From positions 96,711,187 through 96,775,186 of the forward strand of contig CM066732.1 of NCBI GenBank assembly GCA_033961575.1: a DNA stretch of 64,000 bases, given 5' to 3'. This DNA comes from Aselliscus stoliczkanus (Eukaryota; Chordata; Mammalia; Chiroptera; Hipposideridae). The translations under genes were made by a program, and so were the position numbers. Each line of letters begins with the position of its first letter. The first letter of the stretch is position 1. The notes beneath the pieces were generated by a model. That model was not told the origin of the DNA, did not search any database, and worked only from the letters and a program-made list of their open reading frames with translations. Positions 12,810 to 23,375 of this stretch are shown here, piece after piece.

Positions 12810-14147
12810 TATACGTGAATATGTTTTTAATGTTTTGACTTTTCCTTCTGTTCATCTTCCCGCTCTTTGGCGAATGGCACCCATTGTCAAAGGTGGAGAT
12901 GAGAGATTAAAAAGGGCACTCCTTCTGCTTTGGGTCTCAGAGTCAGCTCTTTAGAGACAAGACTGAAAGCTGAACATTGTAAGGAAAATAAAGGGGTTCC
13001 TAGATTCCGAGAGTTTCCTTTTACATATCATAAGCAAAGCTTTGAACAGTGAGTCCTGTTCAAAGAGGGAGTAGTCAGGGGACATAAGATGAATGGGGAG
13101 AGGTCTTGTACACAAGATGGGGAGCAGGGAGGACAAGAGGTCTGGGGTGAAGCCTGAGACTCATCAATTCTAACAAGTTCTCAGGCAACGCCAATGCTGC
13201 TGGACCACAGACTATACTTTGGGAAGGAAAAAGGAGGAGGTCAAAGAGAATAAAATAATAAAACTGACGATCCCCTGACATATTGAGAGGGCACTTATAC
13301 TTCTGGTGGTGAATAGCTTGAAGCCAAATTAGTGACAGTAACATAGAAACTAAGCAACTGAAACAGTGAGGCAAGTATTAATTCCAAGGAAAACTAAAAG
13401 TTAAGCATAAAAGAAATAATCACAATAATGTAAACAATCAATTGGACCAAAACAATTATAACAATATTGGGGAGCTGAGGGAGGGTAGGATAAAAAAACT
13501 AACCCCTCATCTTCCATAGTTGGAAGTCAATAAAAATCAAGAAATAAAAGGATAAGCATGTTGTTCAGAAACATGGAATTAAAGACCTAAAGAAACAACA
13601 AAAAGAGTTCAAAGCAGTTGCTTCTCAGTGGTCGGGAGAGGGGCAGGAAATTAATGATTTTCATTATAAGCTTGTAAAACTAAGTACATGGGTAACTGTG
13701 ATAAAAATAAAGAAAACTATTTGAAAAGGTATGTGCTTTGTCATGAATAATAAACCACTTACAATACACATCACAATTTATTGCCCCTCCCTGGGGCTTC
13801 AGAACCCCCAGCTGCAAACCACAGCTCAGAGGCAGCTCGTTCCATCAGATGCTCATTTCCAAGGACTACAGGGCAGGGAAAATATGGAGGTACAGCAACA
13901 GCAAGTTCCAGAGATGGCTCTGAAACGTCCTGACAACCAGGACGGCATTCAACAGGTTCCTGGATAAGGTAATACTATGTTGTGCCTACTTTTTCCAAAA
14001 GGGAAACTTTTCCCTCCTGAGTTTCCAATTTTAGTAAGTAGCAGCAGCAGCAACATCCATCCAGTTGCCCAATGGATTAACCAGAATTTTTTCAGGCAGT
14101 ACCAGAAACCAAAGTCCAGCTGCCTTAAGTAGAAAAGCAATTCATGG

Positions 14148-14234
14148 GGCCGGCCGAGTGGCACGGTGGTTAAGCGCTAGCCAGCGGCCCCGGTTTAGGT
14201 CCCACATATGAGGGCCAGTGACACTGCCCTCAAA

Positions 14235-14266
<32 letters not shown>
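14148..14266 (+). mobile_element. Short SINE (family A) with internal deletion
   Basis: About 10 bp are missing in the anticodon arm. Long A tail with GAAA repeats. The 16-17-bp target duplication AGAAAAGCAATTCATGG is at 14131 and 14267. Confidence 0.9.
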
Positions 14267-14339
14267 GAAAAGCAATTCATGGAGTCCTTGAAGCCCATGG
14301 GAATCCCTGGGAGAAGCCCAGTTTCCAATCCTACCTTCA

Positions 14340-14500
14340 ACATTCACCATTGTGGAACTTGGACAAGATACTCAAGTCACCTACAAGCTGGGGGTAATAA
14401 TAATAGCATTACTGTGACCATGAAAGGAGTTAACATTATATAAAGTACTTTAAATAGTGCCTGATGCATAGCCAATACCAATAGCTAATAACAGATACTA
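14340..14500 (+). mobile_element. MIR-like SINE
   Basis: ACTTGGACAAGATACTCAAGTCACC and AAAGTACTTTAAATAGTGCCTGATGCATAG match a diverged MIR. Confidence 0.6.
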
Positions 14501-14529
14501 GCTATTATTATTATAAGCGATTATCCAGG

Positions 14530-15260
14530 CATCACAACAAATCTGGGGGACAAATAAAAAAATATTCATCCTGGACATATTGTAGTATAACTGCAGAACA
14601 CCAAAGATAAAGAAAAAAAATATATTAAAAGCCCTCAGGAAGGAGAGCTTTGGCCTACAAAGGATTGAAGTAGGCTGGAGTGTGCTTCTCAACATCAGTA
14701 AAAGAGCCAGAAGGAAGTAAAATAGCTTCCAAATGCTGAGAGAAAAAAACCCTGCCAAATGAGAATTATAACACAGCCAAACTTAAGACTGAATATTAAA
14801 TCAGATCAACAACGTCTGAGAGTTTACCGCCAGCAACCCTCAGCAACCACTTCTAAAGGTTTTCTCCAGGAAGAAGGAAATAGAACAAAAGATGAAATGA
14901 TAGTATTGATGGTATTGATGGAAAAATAAGTTAGTTAACATAAAATAAACCAAAGTATTGGCTATACAAATAATAATAATGATGATGAGTACTATTAGCA
15001 ATTAAAAAAGAAAGAAGGAAGTAAAATACAGGGTGATGACAAATGAACTAGGAAAATGTGACTGGCGCTAAAGCATTCTAAGACCCGCATATGGTTCTGA
15101 GGTAAATAGAAAAACTGATTAAACTTTGTAAGATTAAGTAAACAGGTTAAGATTAAGGGGTACTTACAAAAACAATAGAAATAGGACATATAAATCCCAA
15201 CATAATAGGGAGGGGAAAAGAGAATCAAAAATAATTCCGGAAAAAAACTTAGAAAAAGTA
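14530..15260 (+). mobile_element. Old L1 (L1M-type) 3' fragment
   Basis: A-rich sequence with CATCAGTAAAAGAGCCAGAAG, ACAACGTCTGAGAGTTTACC and TCCAGGAAGAAGGAAATAG, like the end of L1 ORF2/3'UTR in old L1M subfamilies. Boundaries approximate; no intact frame. Confidence 0.5.
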
Positions 15261-15754
15261 GAATGAATAGCAGGCATAAAATAAGATCGGAGGGACCCAC
15301 AGGTTGCAAGAAGCACCTTGCGCAATGCTCAAGGAAGCCTGTGGGTGGGGGCCTGACAGCTGCCCAAGCCACAGTCCTCACCCAGGTAAGGGTGGGACTG
15401 ACAGGGCCCTCAAGGGGATGGATGCCTGGGTGTAACAGCAGCCAGTTGGGGCAGTATGTAACAGACAGACAGAAGACAGACAAGACACACCACATATTGT
15501 TCTTGGGGCTCAGTCCAGACCACTCTGGGGACTGAGGGGCGCTCCCTTCAGCCCTGTACCTGGCTTTGTTGAAAGTTCCCCAGGTGCAAAGTTCTTTTTT
15601 TCTTGTTAGCTTGGGCTCCTCATCATGTTCTCCACACCCATGCCCCAAACTGGGCATGCTAAACAGTAAGCGCTCAATGATACAAGGTGGTATGGCGGTG
15701 AATTGCTTGGGTGTGTGGGCATAAAAACAACAACAACCAAACCTTCTGAGTTCA

Positions 15755-15940
15755 TGACCTGGTTTTGTCACTTTTGACCTTAGTGTTCTTGGGTAGGTAA
15801 CTTAATATCTCTGAGCCTCAGTTTCTACATCTGTAAGATGGTACTAATAATACTACCTCCCTCACAGAATTGTTGTGAGGAGAAAAGAAAAAAAATAAAA
15901 TAAAATGTGTAGCACAAAACAAGCATTCAATAGAGAATAT
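15755..15940 (+). mobile_element. MIR SINE
   Basis: GTAACTTAATATCTCTGAGCCTCAGTTTCTACATCTGTAAGATGG is a clear MIR core. Confidence 0.85.
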
Positions 15941-16455
15941 ATAATTATATTATTACTAAAAACAAGAGTTTGTGATACAAATAGTGAAGGCAAACAGAAA
16001 CCCCAAAACAAATGCAGAAGAGACTGAAGATAATTATACCTTCTTTTCTGTGTACTGCCTTTCATCTACTTGGTCTGTTTTTCTATCAGGCCTTCGGTCT
16101 TTCTTGTTTTGAATTTTAAGAGGTTTTATATATTAGCATAAATTGCAAAAAATTCTCCAAGTTTGTCATTGACTTTGTTGGTAGGGTTTTTGCCACATAA
16201 GAGGTTTTTACATTTTCTAATTTAATTAAATGTATCAACCTTTCACATATTGTACCTGTATTTTAAATCATAGTTAGAAACTATCCCCATAACCATGTTT
16301 ACTTTTAGTCCTAGTTTCCTTTCATTTTGTACATCTAGGTCCCTGGTCTACTTGGAGTTTTTACAGTACCTTATCTGTGGTCTGCGGATTCAATTTTATC
16401 TTTTACCAAATAACTATCTGGTTGTCACAACACCCTTATTAATAAGTCTATCTTG

Positions 16456-16559
16456 GGCAGGCCGAGTGGTGCGGTGGTTAAGAGCTGGCTTGGGACGCCA
16501 GCGGCCCTGGTTTGGGTCCCACATATGAGGGCCAGTGACACTGCCCTCAAAAAAAAAAG
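16456..16559 (+). mobile_element. Short SINE (family A), first of three stacked SINEs
   Basis: Full-length copy; flanks TCTATCTTG at 16447 and about 16561. Inserted in an antisense L1 fragment. Confidence 0.9.
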
Positions 16560-16569
16560 GTCTATCTTG

Positions 16570-16759
16570 CCGGTCGAGTGGCTCAGTTGGTTAAGAGTTG
16601 GCTTAGAGCGCGTGCTCTGAGCAACAAGGCCGCTGGTTTGATTCCCACATTAGCCAGTGAATGCTGCACCCTAGCTAAGCTGTCGCTGAGCTGCCAACAG
16701 GGGGCAGGATGGCTCAGCTGGTGTAAAACAAAAACAAAAACAAAAACAAAAACAAAAAA
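16570..16759 (+). mobile_element. Longer tRNA-derived SINE (family B), second in stack
   Basis: Head GAGTGGCTCAGTTGGTTAAG, B box (GGTTTGATTCCC), then a body ending in GAGCTGCCAACAG and GGATGGCTCAGCTGG, with a (CAAAAA)n tail. Confidence 0.88.
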
Positions 16760-16761
16760 AT

Positions 16762-16876
16762 AGGGCTGGCCGAGTGGCGTGTTGGTTTGGAGCTGGCTTG
16801 GGAAGCCTGTGGCCCAGTACAGGTCCCACATGTGAGGGCTAATGACACAGTCCTCAAAAAAAAAAAAAAAAAAAAG
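16762..16876 (+). mobile_element. Diverged short SINE (family A), third in stack
   Basis: Older-looking copy with several substitutions and an A tail. The same target sequence, GTCTATCTT, follows at 16877, so the second and third elements together are flanked by one duplication. Confidence 0.85.
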
Positions 16877-17265
16877 TCTATCTTTTCTTCAGTGACATGA
16901 GATATCGCTTTTATTATGTACTAAATATTTTTTCTATCTATTTCTATACTTTATATTCCACTGATTTATTTATGTGCCAGTAGCATATAATTTTAATTTA
17001 AAGGCTTTAATATTTGATAAGGCTAGTCCCCTGTCCTCTAATAACACACATAAACATTACTTTTCTTTTTCAGGCTTGTCTAGCCATTTCTGCATGTTTA
17101 TTTACAATCTATCTAGCTTAAAGGAAAAAAAAATGTATTTTTAATTGAATCATATTAGGGAAAATTGACATCTTTATAACAATGAGTCATTCTCCAGGAA
17201 GAGACATCTTTCAATTTATTCAAGTGAGCTTTTTATGCCTCTCAAAAGTTACTTATAGGTTTTTT

Positions 17266-17420
17266 CTGTTTGTTTGTTTTTTTTTAAGCTGAGCCATCCT
17301 GCCACCTGTTGGCAGCTTAGCGGCAGCTTACCTCGGGCTGAGCACCGAACTGCTGTTGCTCAGAGCTCAGCTCCCACTCTTGAGTGAGCTCTTAACCAAC
17401 TGAGCCACTCGGCTGGCCCT
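17266..17420 (-). mobile_element. Family B SINE
   Basis: Minus-strand copy with poly-T/TGTTT tail, body and GAGCCACTCGG head. Flanks ACTTATAG at 17251 and 17421. Confidence 0.88.
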
Positions 17421-17737
17421 ACTTATAGTTTTTTTATATAGGTTTTTCATATTTCTTATTAAATTTATTTTTAAATAAGACATTTCCTTTGTTATTATTG
17501 TAAATGGGATATTCATGTCTGATTGAGGATATGAAGACTCTTAATTTTTTTATCCTGCCACCTTACCAAATTCTGTTATTGGCTCTGTTAGTTTTATCAT
17601 TGATTCTTGTATATTTTAGGAATACTTTAACATTACCTGTAAATAGAGATAGTTTTACTTCTTTCACAATTACTATGCTTCTAATTATTTTCTCACATCT
17701 GATTGCATTGGTCAATTCTACCAATAAAATATTAGAC

Positions 17738-18205
17738 AAAATCCATGGAATGCTGCTAAAGCAGGGCTCAAAGCACATCTTATAGCTTTAAATACGTACG
17801 TTAGAAAAGAACCAAGGTTAAATGTTTTAAACTTCTGCTTTAAGAAGCTGGACAAAGAGCAAATGAAACTAAAAGTAAGCAGAAGAAGGAAATAATAAAG
17901 AATGGGACTCTTGCGCCGGCCGAGTGGCGCGGTGGTTAAGAGCTGGCTTGGGAAGCCAGCGGCCCTGGTTCGGTCCCACATATGAGGGCCAGTGACACTG
18001 CCCTTAAAAAAAAAAAAAAAAAAAGAATGGGACTCTTTCGAATAGAAAATGGGAAAATAATATAGTATAAAATCAACAAAAACCAAAGTTAGGTCTTTGA
18101 GAGTAATAAGAAAATTTATAAACCTCCTAGCCCAATCACAGAGAGAGAGAGTACAAATTAATAGTATCAGGAATGAAAAGGGACCATTACTACACATCCT
18201 GACGT
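17738..18205 (+). mobile_element. L1 ORF2 fragment, sense orientation
   Basis: GAATGCTGCTAAAGCAGGGC, ATAGCTTTAAATACGTACG and GGAATGAAAAGGGACC match the conserved central region of mammalian L1 ORF2, degenerate. A family A SINE sits in it. It abuts the antisense L1 fragment within a few bases and has no poly(A) end. Confidence 0.7.
17913..18022 (+). mobile_element. Short SINE (family A) inside L1
   Basis: Full-length copy with the duplication AAAGAATGGGACTCTT at about 17897 and 18021. It interrupts a sense L1 ORF2 fragment. Confidence 0.92.
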
Positions 18206-18735
18206 TAAGGACTTGACCCAGATTGCCTCTGGAGTCCTTGCCAGCCCCAGCTCAAATTATCCGCCTGGCTCCCTGCGTCTCTGCTCCCAGTCATCTGAGC
18301 TCACCAGGAAGGGATCCCTCAGTGGCTTCTCCACTAGCCTTGCAAAGGCCACTTGCAGATTGACACTCATGTTGTGGCAATAGCAGCCTCCAGTATGATG
18401 GTGACTTGAGGTCCTTTTCAGGACCTGAGCAGACCTGACCCTCCCTGGTTGGTAAACAAGGACCAAACGGTGTGAGGAGGTTCCTGGTGATGGTGGTTAG
18501 GAGTGTGTGTGTGTGTGTGGGGGGGGGTATGTCAGAAAAAGAAAAAGGTTGTGGAACTGCAAGCGTCGCAGAGGCACCATAAGAAAGTAGCTTTCTCCCT
18601 GCACCAGACCACCCAATAAGCCAGTTCCAGAACAGTCCTAGATGTCCAGCCTGCTCTCTAGCTGCTGTAGTCCCCACCTACCCCATTCTGGCAGCCTTGG
18701 GCTCCTCCCAGCCTTTAGAGGATACTTCCACCTTC

Positions 18736-18841
18736 TTTTTTTTTTTTTTAAGTCAGTGTCACTGGCCCTCATATGTGGGACCGAAACAGGGCCGCTGTCT
18801 TCCCAAGCCAGCGCTTAACCATCACGCCACTCGGCCGGTCC
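18736..18841 (-). mobile_element. Short SINE (family A)
   Basis: Minus-strand copy flanked by a perfect ATACTTCCACCTTC at 18722 and 18844. Confidence 0.92.
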
Positions 18842-19379
18842 TTATACTTCCACCTTCTAATGGACTGTGTGGACCTCAGGTGACACTAGCTATAGCAGTA
18901 AGTCCCTGACCTCAGTGAAAGGGGATCTCCAGCCCTAGGGTCCCCCAAACTGCTTCTCATTCCCAAATTCCCTAAGGTCAGCCAGGAAGTCTTCTCTGAG
19001 GGTTCCAATTGGAAGCTGCTTGTCTAGATCCAGGTCAGGCCTAGCTTTCCAGGGTCAAGGCTCCAGACGCCAGTCACAGTCCGGGAATGAGACAAGGAGG
19101 CTCAGGATGGTGGCCCTGGTCACATTTGGTCCCCTCCATAGCCAGCATGCAGGACACCCGAGAAGGCCGCCTGCCTACAGTACTTTTTGCTCAGAGGAAG
19201 GCACAGATCAGGGGAGGAGGCTGACAGGAGGCATCTGGGCCCAGGGATTCTGCTGAGCATGAAACTCTGCAGGTGCATCTGGGAGTCCTTGCCAGCCTGG
19301 TGAGGGCAGGAAAGGGAGCTGTATAAAGACTGTGGCCTCAGCTGTTGGTCCCAGAAGGGAATTTAAAAATGTTATGGCT

Positions 19380-19810
19380 GAGAAAGGCCAGGTGGTCCCT
19401 TACGCCTCTACTTCCCCACTCTTTTCATATATAGTGCTCTTATATAGTGGTGCCACTGATTGGGCACACCAGGGTAAAAGGACAAGTCTGCAGGAAGCTG
19501 GAAGAGAATGACTGAGAGGGCTTCATACATCCAGGCCATTCCAGCCACCCTGGGGCTGAGGAGCTTAATGCCTCCATTCAGGAATATTGTGAACAGCAGC
19601 CAGTTGATGGAAGCCCTGCCCTCAGCTACCATTTTATCCTGCAGTCCCTCCTGCCCTGGCTCCAGCTCCACTCCAAGTCCAGCTCTTGACAAAGATACCT
19701 GCTCCCTGAGTGGTGACAGCAGCAATCACAAGAGGATGGAACCTTGGATCTGCCCAGCTCAGCAAGGCAGAGATCTGTGAGGAGATCCGGGCTCCACCTC
19801 CCGGGTTCAT
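19380..19810 (-). pseudogene. Degenerate copy of PLA2G4D upstream region and exon 1
   Basis: The block near 19645-19745 aligns by eye with 5806-5905, just upstream of PLA2G4D exon 1, including a shared CTCCAAGTCCAGCTC followed by CAA-GAT and GCTCCCTG. At 19388-19402 a second shared patch (GCCAGGTGGTCCC) matches the exon 1 sequence at 5759-5772. About 230 bp separate the two patches here versus about 30 bp at the real gene. The ATG and donor of exon 1 are not preserved. I infer a broken tandem duplicate of the PLA2G4D 5' end. No copies of exons 2-5 were recognised nearby. Confidence 0.5.
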
Positions 19811-20500
19811 CCCTCGCCTAGGACTCTTTTCTCACCTCTGGGAGGTTAGCCAGTACCAACAGGAATCTCTAGCATAGCTAATAAAAGAAAGAGAGTGCAC
19901 ATGGGTATGCATATGGGGATCCATAAGGTGAAACAGCTCCTCCCAGGCCAGGAGGGAAGGAGATGAGGCAGATCCATGGGGCAAAGATAAGGAGAGAGTT
20001 CTGTGGAAGACCAGGTTCAACCCTGGCTCAGGTGAGGGTTGGGACCTGAAGATCAGTCCCTCTGGCCAGCATCACCAGCCATCCCCATCCCGTAGTGTGG
20101 CAGCAACAAGCCCAGTTCTGAGCCAGGCTGCTCTGAATGCACCTGGCCGGGCAAGGGGAGCAGTGAGGACCAAATCATTCAGGACCAGCCAAGAGGCCAC
20201 TTCTTGGCAGCTCAGAGCAATCGGTACCCTGTGTAAAAGAGTAACCAGCATGTATTGAGGGTGTGCAGTGTGCCAGCCACTGTGCTCACTATGTCACTTT
20301 GTCTCATTTCACCCCACAGCACCCTGTGAGCAGCCTCTGAGGGCCTTAGTGAAGCAGGCAGCTCTCAGACCAAGAGGCTCCTTACCTTTGAATATATCAG
20401 ATTCAGCTGGTCCAGCTGAAGAGACAGTGGACATCAGTTCAGATTGATGGTGCATTAGGGGACTAAAATATATTTTGGTGATTAAGAAAAAACAACTCAG

Positions 20501-20889
20501 GGCCAGCCAGTGGCATGTTGGTTAAGAGTTGGCTTGGGACGCCAGCTCTGAGCAACAGGGCGAGGTTCAGATTCCACATGAGGGCCAGTGATGCTGCGCC
20601 CTCTACAGCTAAGATGGTGAACAACAGCTCAACCTGGAGCTGGGCTGCCATTAGGCTACCCGTGAGTGGCTCGCAGTCAGCGTGAATAGCTGGCAGCTGG
20701 CATGAGCCGCCGTGAGCTGCCATCCAGTGGCCAGCGACTGATCTGCCTCACCCGGATAGAATGTAATAATAATACCAACATGGGCCAGTGAACCGATGTC
20801 TTCCATAACTAGACTGAAGAACAAAAGGACAGCAACTTGTCTGTTCCCCTCCCCCAATTCTCCAATAAAATCTTAAAAAAGAAACAAAC
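20501..20889 (+). mobile_element. Long composite VES-like SINE
   Basis: About 390 bp: SINE head, a body repeating GCTG and AGCTGGCA motifs, then CCTCCCCCAATTCTCC and AATAAAATCTT before the A-rich tail. That 3' end resembles the bat VES family. Flanks AAAAAACAACTCAG at 20487 and a close copy near 20890. Confidence 0.8.
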
Positions 20890-21021
20890 AAAAAAACCCA
20901 ACTCAGATATTGCCACTATAATAAAATCTTATGCAACAATAATACTTAAAAATTCTTCATTATTTAAGAAGTACAATATTTAATTTAACCTAGATTATTT
21001 CTTAAAAAGACAAATTCAGAG

Positions 21022-21172
21022 CCGGCCGAGTGGCTCAGTTGGTTAAGAGCTCAGCTCGCTCAAGAGTGCGAGCTGAGCTCTGAGCAACAGCGGCTCGAGG
21101 CCAGCCTGAGCTGAGTTGCCGTTGAGCTGCCAATAGGTGGCAGGATAGCTCAGCTAAAAAAAAAAAAAAAAA
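21022..21172 (+). mobile_element. Family B SINE
   Basis: Head with A box, palindromic arm (CAGCTCGCTCAAGAGTGCGAGCTGAG), body and A tail. Flanks AAAAAGACAAATTCAGA at about 21005 and a one-base variant at 21173. Confidence 0.88.
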
Positions 21173-21989
21173 AAAAAAGACAAACTCAGAAAACTTATTG
21201 TGTAATTGAAAATTGTTAAATTTTTTTAAACGTTGGGGAGTGTGATCTTAGTCTGTCCTCTGTATTTCATCTTGAAACTGGAAATTCCCTTTTGTAATAT
21301 TTTACTTACCCTTCGACAACAAACCCATCAGATTTATGATAGAAAATATATAAATATAGATTAATAAATTCATAATTCATGATTCAAAAAAAGAAAGGGA
21401 GCTCTTTAGGGATCAAAAACTGAGGCAACACTAAATAAGGAGGCAAACTGGAGTCTCAGCAGTACACTGGGCTGCCACTCTGCAAAGTGCCATCTATGCC
21501 ACTGCTGTACTGTCACCCAGGGGCTGTGTCATAGATTCCAGGCTCTGACAGTAACAACAACTGCATCCCTTTAGCTTCCTCCCCAAGTCTCACACCACCA
21601 TCTAATGGCCACTATTACCATTGCATGGTCAGTGACATGACCAGGAGTCATCACAGCCCAGAGCAGGTGAAGAACCGTCTTAAAGATGAGAATATAACCA
21701 AAAATTACCAAATACATAAAGAAGGCAAACTCCACAAAGGAGGAGCAATAAGTAAAGAACTTACCCCCAAGGAAATCATTCGCAGAACAATAAGGAAAAT
21801 ACCTTAAAAGGCATAACACCATCTGAATTAAAGGAGTGGAGCACATCCATGCAATGAAAACAGGCAGTTTTGGAAGATCTTATTAAAAACTTAAACTGAA
21901 AAATCTGATAGTCAAAAGTTAAACAAAAACCCATAAAAGATGTGTAAAGGAGCAGACTGGACACACATGAAGATTGTCCTCGTGAACTG

Positions 21990-22610
21990 GAATATCGTGC
22001 GAAGACAATCCCCCAGAACATAGCACAAATGAGAAGAATGGAAAGTGTAAAAGTTTAGGGATATAGGGAAATCACTCAGATAGTTCTAAAACCATTTAAT
22101 AGGAAATCCCAGAAAGAGAGAATGAAGAGTAGTGTTTTGATAAAGTTGGTAGATAATTTTCTAAGGGTTTCAAAAAGATGAGAATCCAGAAATTAAAAGA
22201 ACTCACCTATATTTTTAAGCTCACACTTTAGAAAAATCATAGTGAAACTTTTGAAAATCAAAGACAAAGGGAAAGCTCTAAAGTTATATAAAGACAAATG
22301 ACCTTAAAGGGAATGAGAATTCAATTGCTATTAGATTGCCCATCAGCAATATAAATGCAAGAAGCATTAAATTTGAGTAAATTTAACTTTGAACCAAGAA
22401 TTGCAAACTCATCCAGACTTATTCATAAGTCAAATCAAGAAAAGACAAATCCAGACATATAAGGACTCAGAAAGTTTACCACCCATGGACCCTCTATTAA
22501 AGAACTATTCAATTTTGAAATCCAACAGAAAGAAAAATAAACACAGAGAGATGGAATTATAAGAAGCAATGATGAGCAAATGAATCAGTAAAATATATTG
22601 TAAAACTGAA
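21990..22610 (+). mobile_element. Old L1 (L1M-type) fragment
   Basis: A-rich strand with ACCAAGAATTGCAAACTC, AATCAAGAAAAGACAAATCC and ACCACCCATGGACC, resembling degenerate L1M ORF2 3' sequence. Only partly recognisable. Confidence 0.45.
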
Positions 22611-22679
22611 ATAAATATTTCTATTTTGAAGTTTTTAATACATTAAAAATAAAATTCAGGTAAATGCCCCAAGGAATTA

Positions 22680-22760
22680 CTGGGTTGTCGGAAAAGTCAT
22701 CACGCATTTTTGCAATGAAAAACAGAGAAAAAATACATCATGACTTTTCCAACAACTCAA
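22680..22760. mobile_element. 81-bp mariner-type MITE
   Basis: Near-palindromic element with about 32-bp terminal inverted repeats. The left end starts CTGGGTTGTCGGAAAAGTCA and the right end, reversed, starts TTGAGTTGTTGGAAAAGTCA. It is bounded by TA on both sides (22678-22679 and 22761-22762), the Tc1/mariner target. Confidence 0.85.
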
Positions 22761-22899
22761 TAGAAAGCTGGGTCGGCAAGGAGCAGGGTGTTGGGCAGAA
22801 AACACAGAAAACATGTTTGCATTATAAGTTCTTGTCTTGTTCGTGGAGACTGACTTTTTAAAAGGGTTTTTCAAAAATAAAAGTTTAAGTATTAGAAGC

Positions 22900-23375
22900 A
22901 TAAAGAAAGCCCCAAACTGGAAATAACACAAATTTCCATCAGCAGGTGAATGGATAAACAAACGGTGGTCTATCTGTACAATTCCTACTCAGCAATAAAA
23001 AGGAATGAATAGCTGACACACACAACAACATGGATGAATCTCAAAAACATTGTATTGAGGGAAAGAAGCCAGACACAAAAGAGTACACACTATATAATTC
23101 CATTTATATGAAACTCTGGAAAGGACACATCTAGTCCATAGTGACAGAAAGCAGATCAGTGGTCAGTGGGACCAGGGGTGAGAAATTGATTGGGATGGAA
23201 TACAATAGAACTTTTGGGGTTAATGGAAATGTTCCATATGTTAATTGTGGTGATGGTTTCATGTGCATATAAATCCGTCAAAATTCATTGAACTGTACAC
23301 TTAATCTTGTACACTTACTGTACATTTAGAATGGGTGCATTATATTGTTTATAAATTTTACATCAAAAAAATTTG
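22900..23375 (+). mobile_element. L1 (L1M-type) 3' end
   Basis: Classical L1 3'UTR motifs in order: ATTTCCATCAGCAGGTGAATGG, GAAGCCAGACACAAAAGAG, CCATTTATATGAAACTCTGG, TGTGGTGATGGTTTCATG and GAATGGGTGCATTATATTG. Confidence 0.85.

Larger units (their letters stand above)
10116..14147. other. Unassigned intergenic DNA around two relics
   Basis: Apart from the MIR-like piece at 10560-10740, an L2-like patch near 11300-11390 and the Tigger-like element at 12467-12809, nothing was recognised. Open frames are short and without homology known to me. Confidence 0.5.
16070..17735 (-). mobile_element. L1 fragment, antisense, with SINE insertions
   Basis: A T-rich run whose reverse complement resembles the 3' half of mammalian L1 ORF2. 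It is broken by SINEs at 16456-16876 and 17266-17420. Many stops; no functional protein. Confidence 0.65.
18206..20500. other. Intergenic DNA holding the PLA2G4D-like duplicate
   Basis: It contains a SINE (18736-18841), a (GT)n-G run near 18508-18528, the degenerate PLA2G4D 5' copy (19380-19810) and a weak antisense MIR/L2 patch near 20240-20370. Otherwise nothing recognised. Confidence 0.5.

Noticed and set aside
14995..15771. 258-codon minus-strand open frame
   Set aside because: It partly overlaps an L1-like fragment, has no recognisable domain and biased composition.
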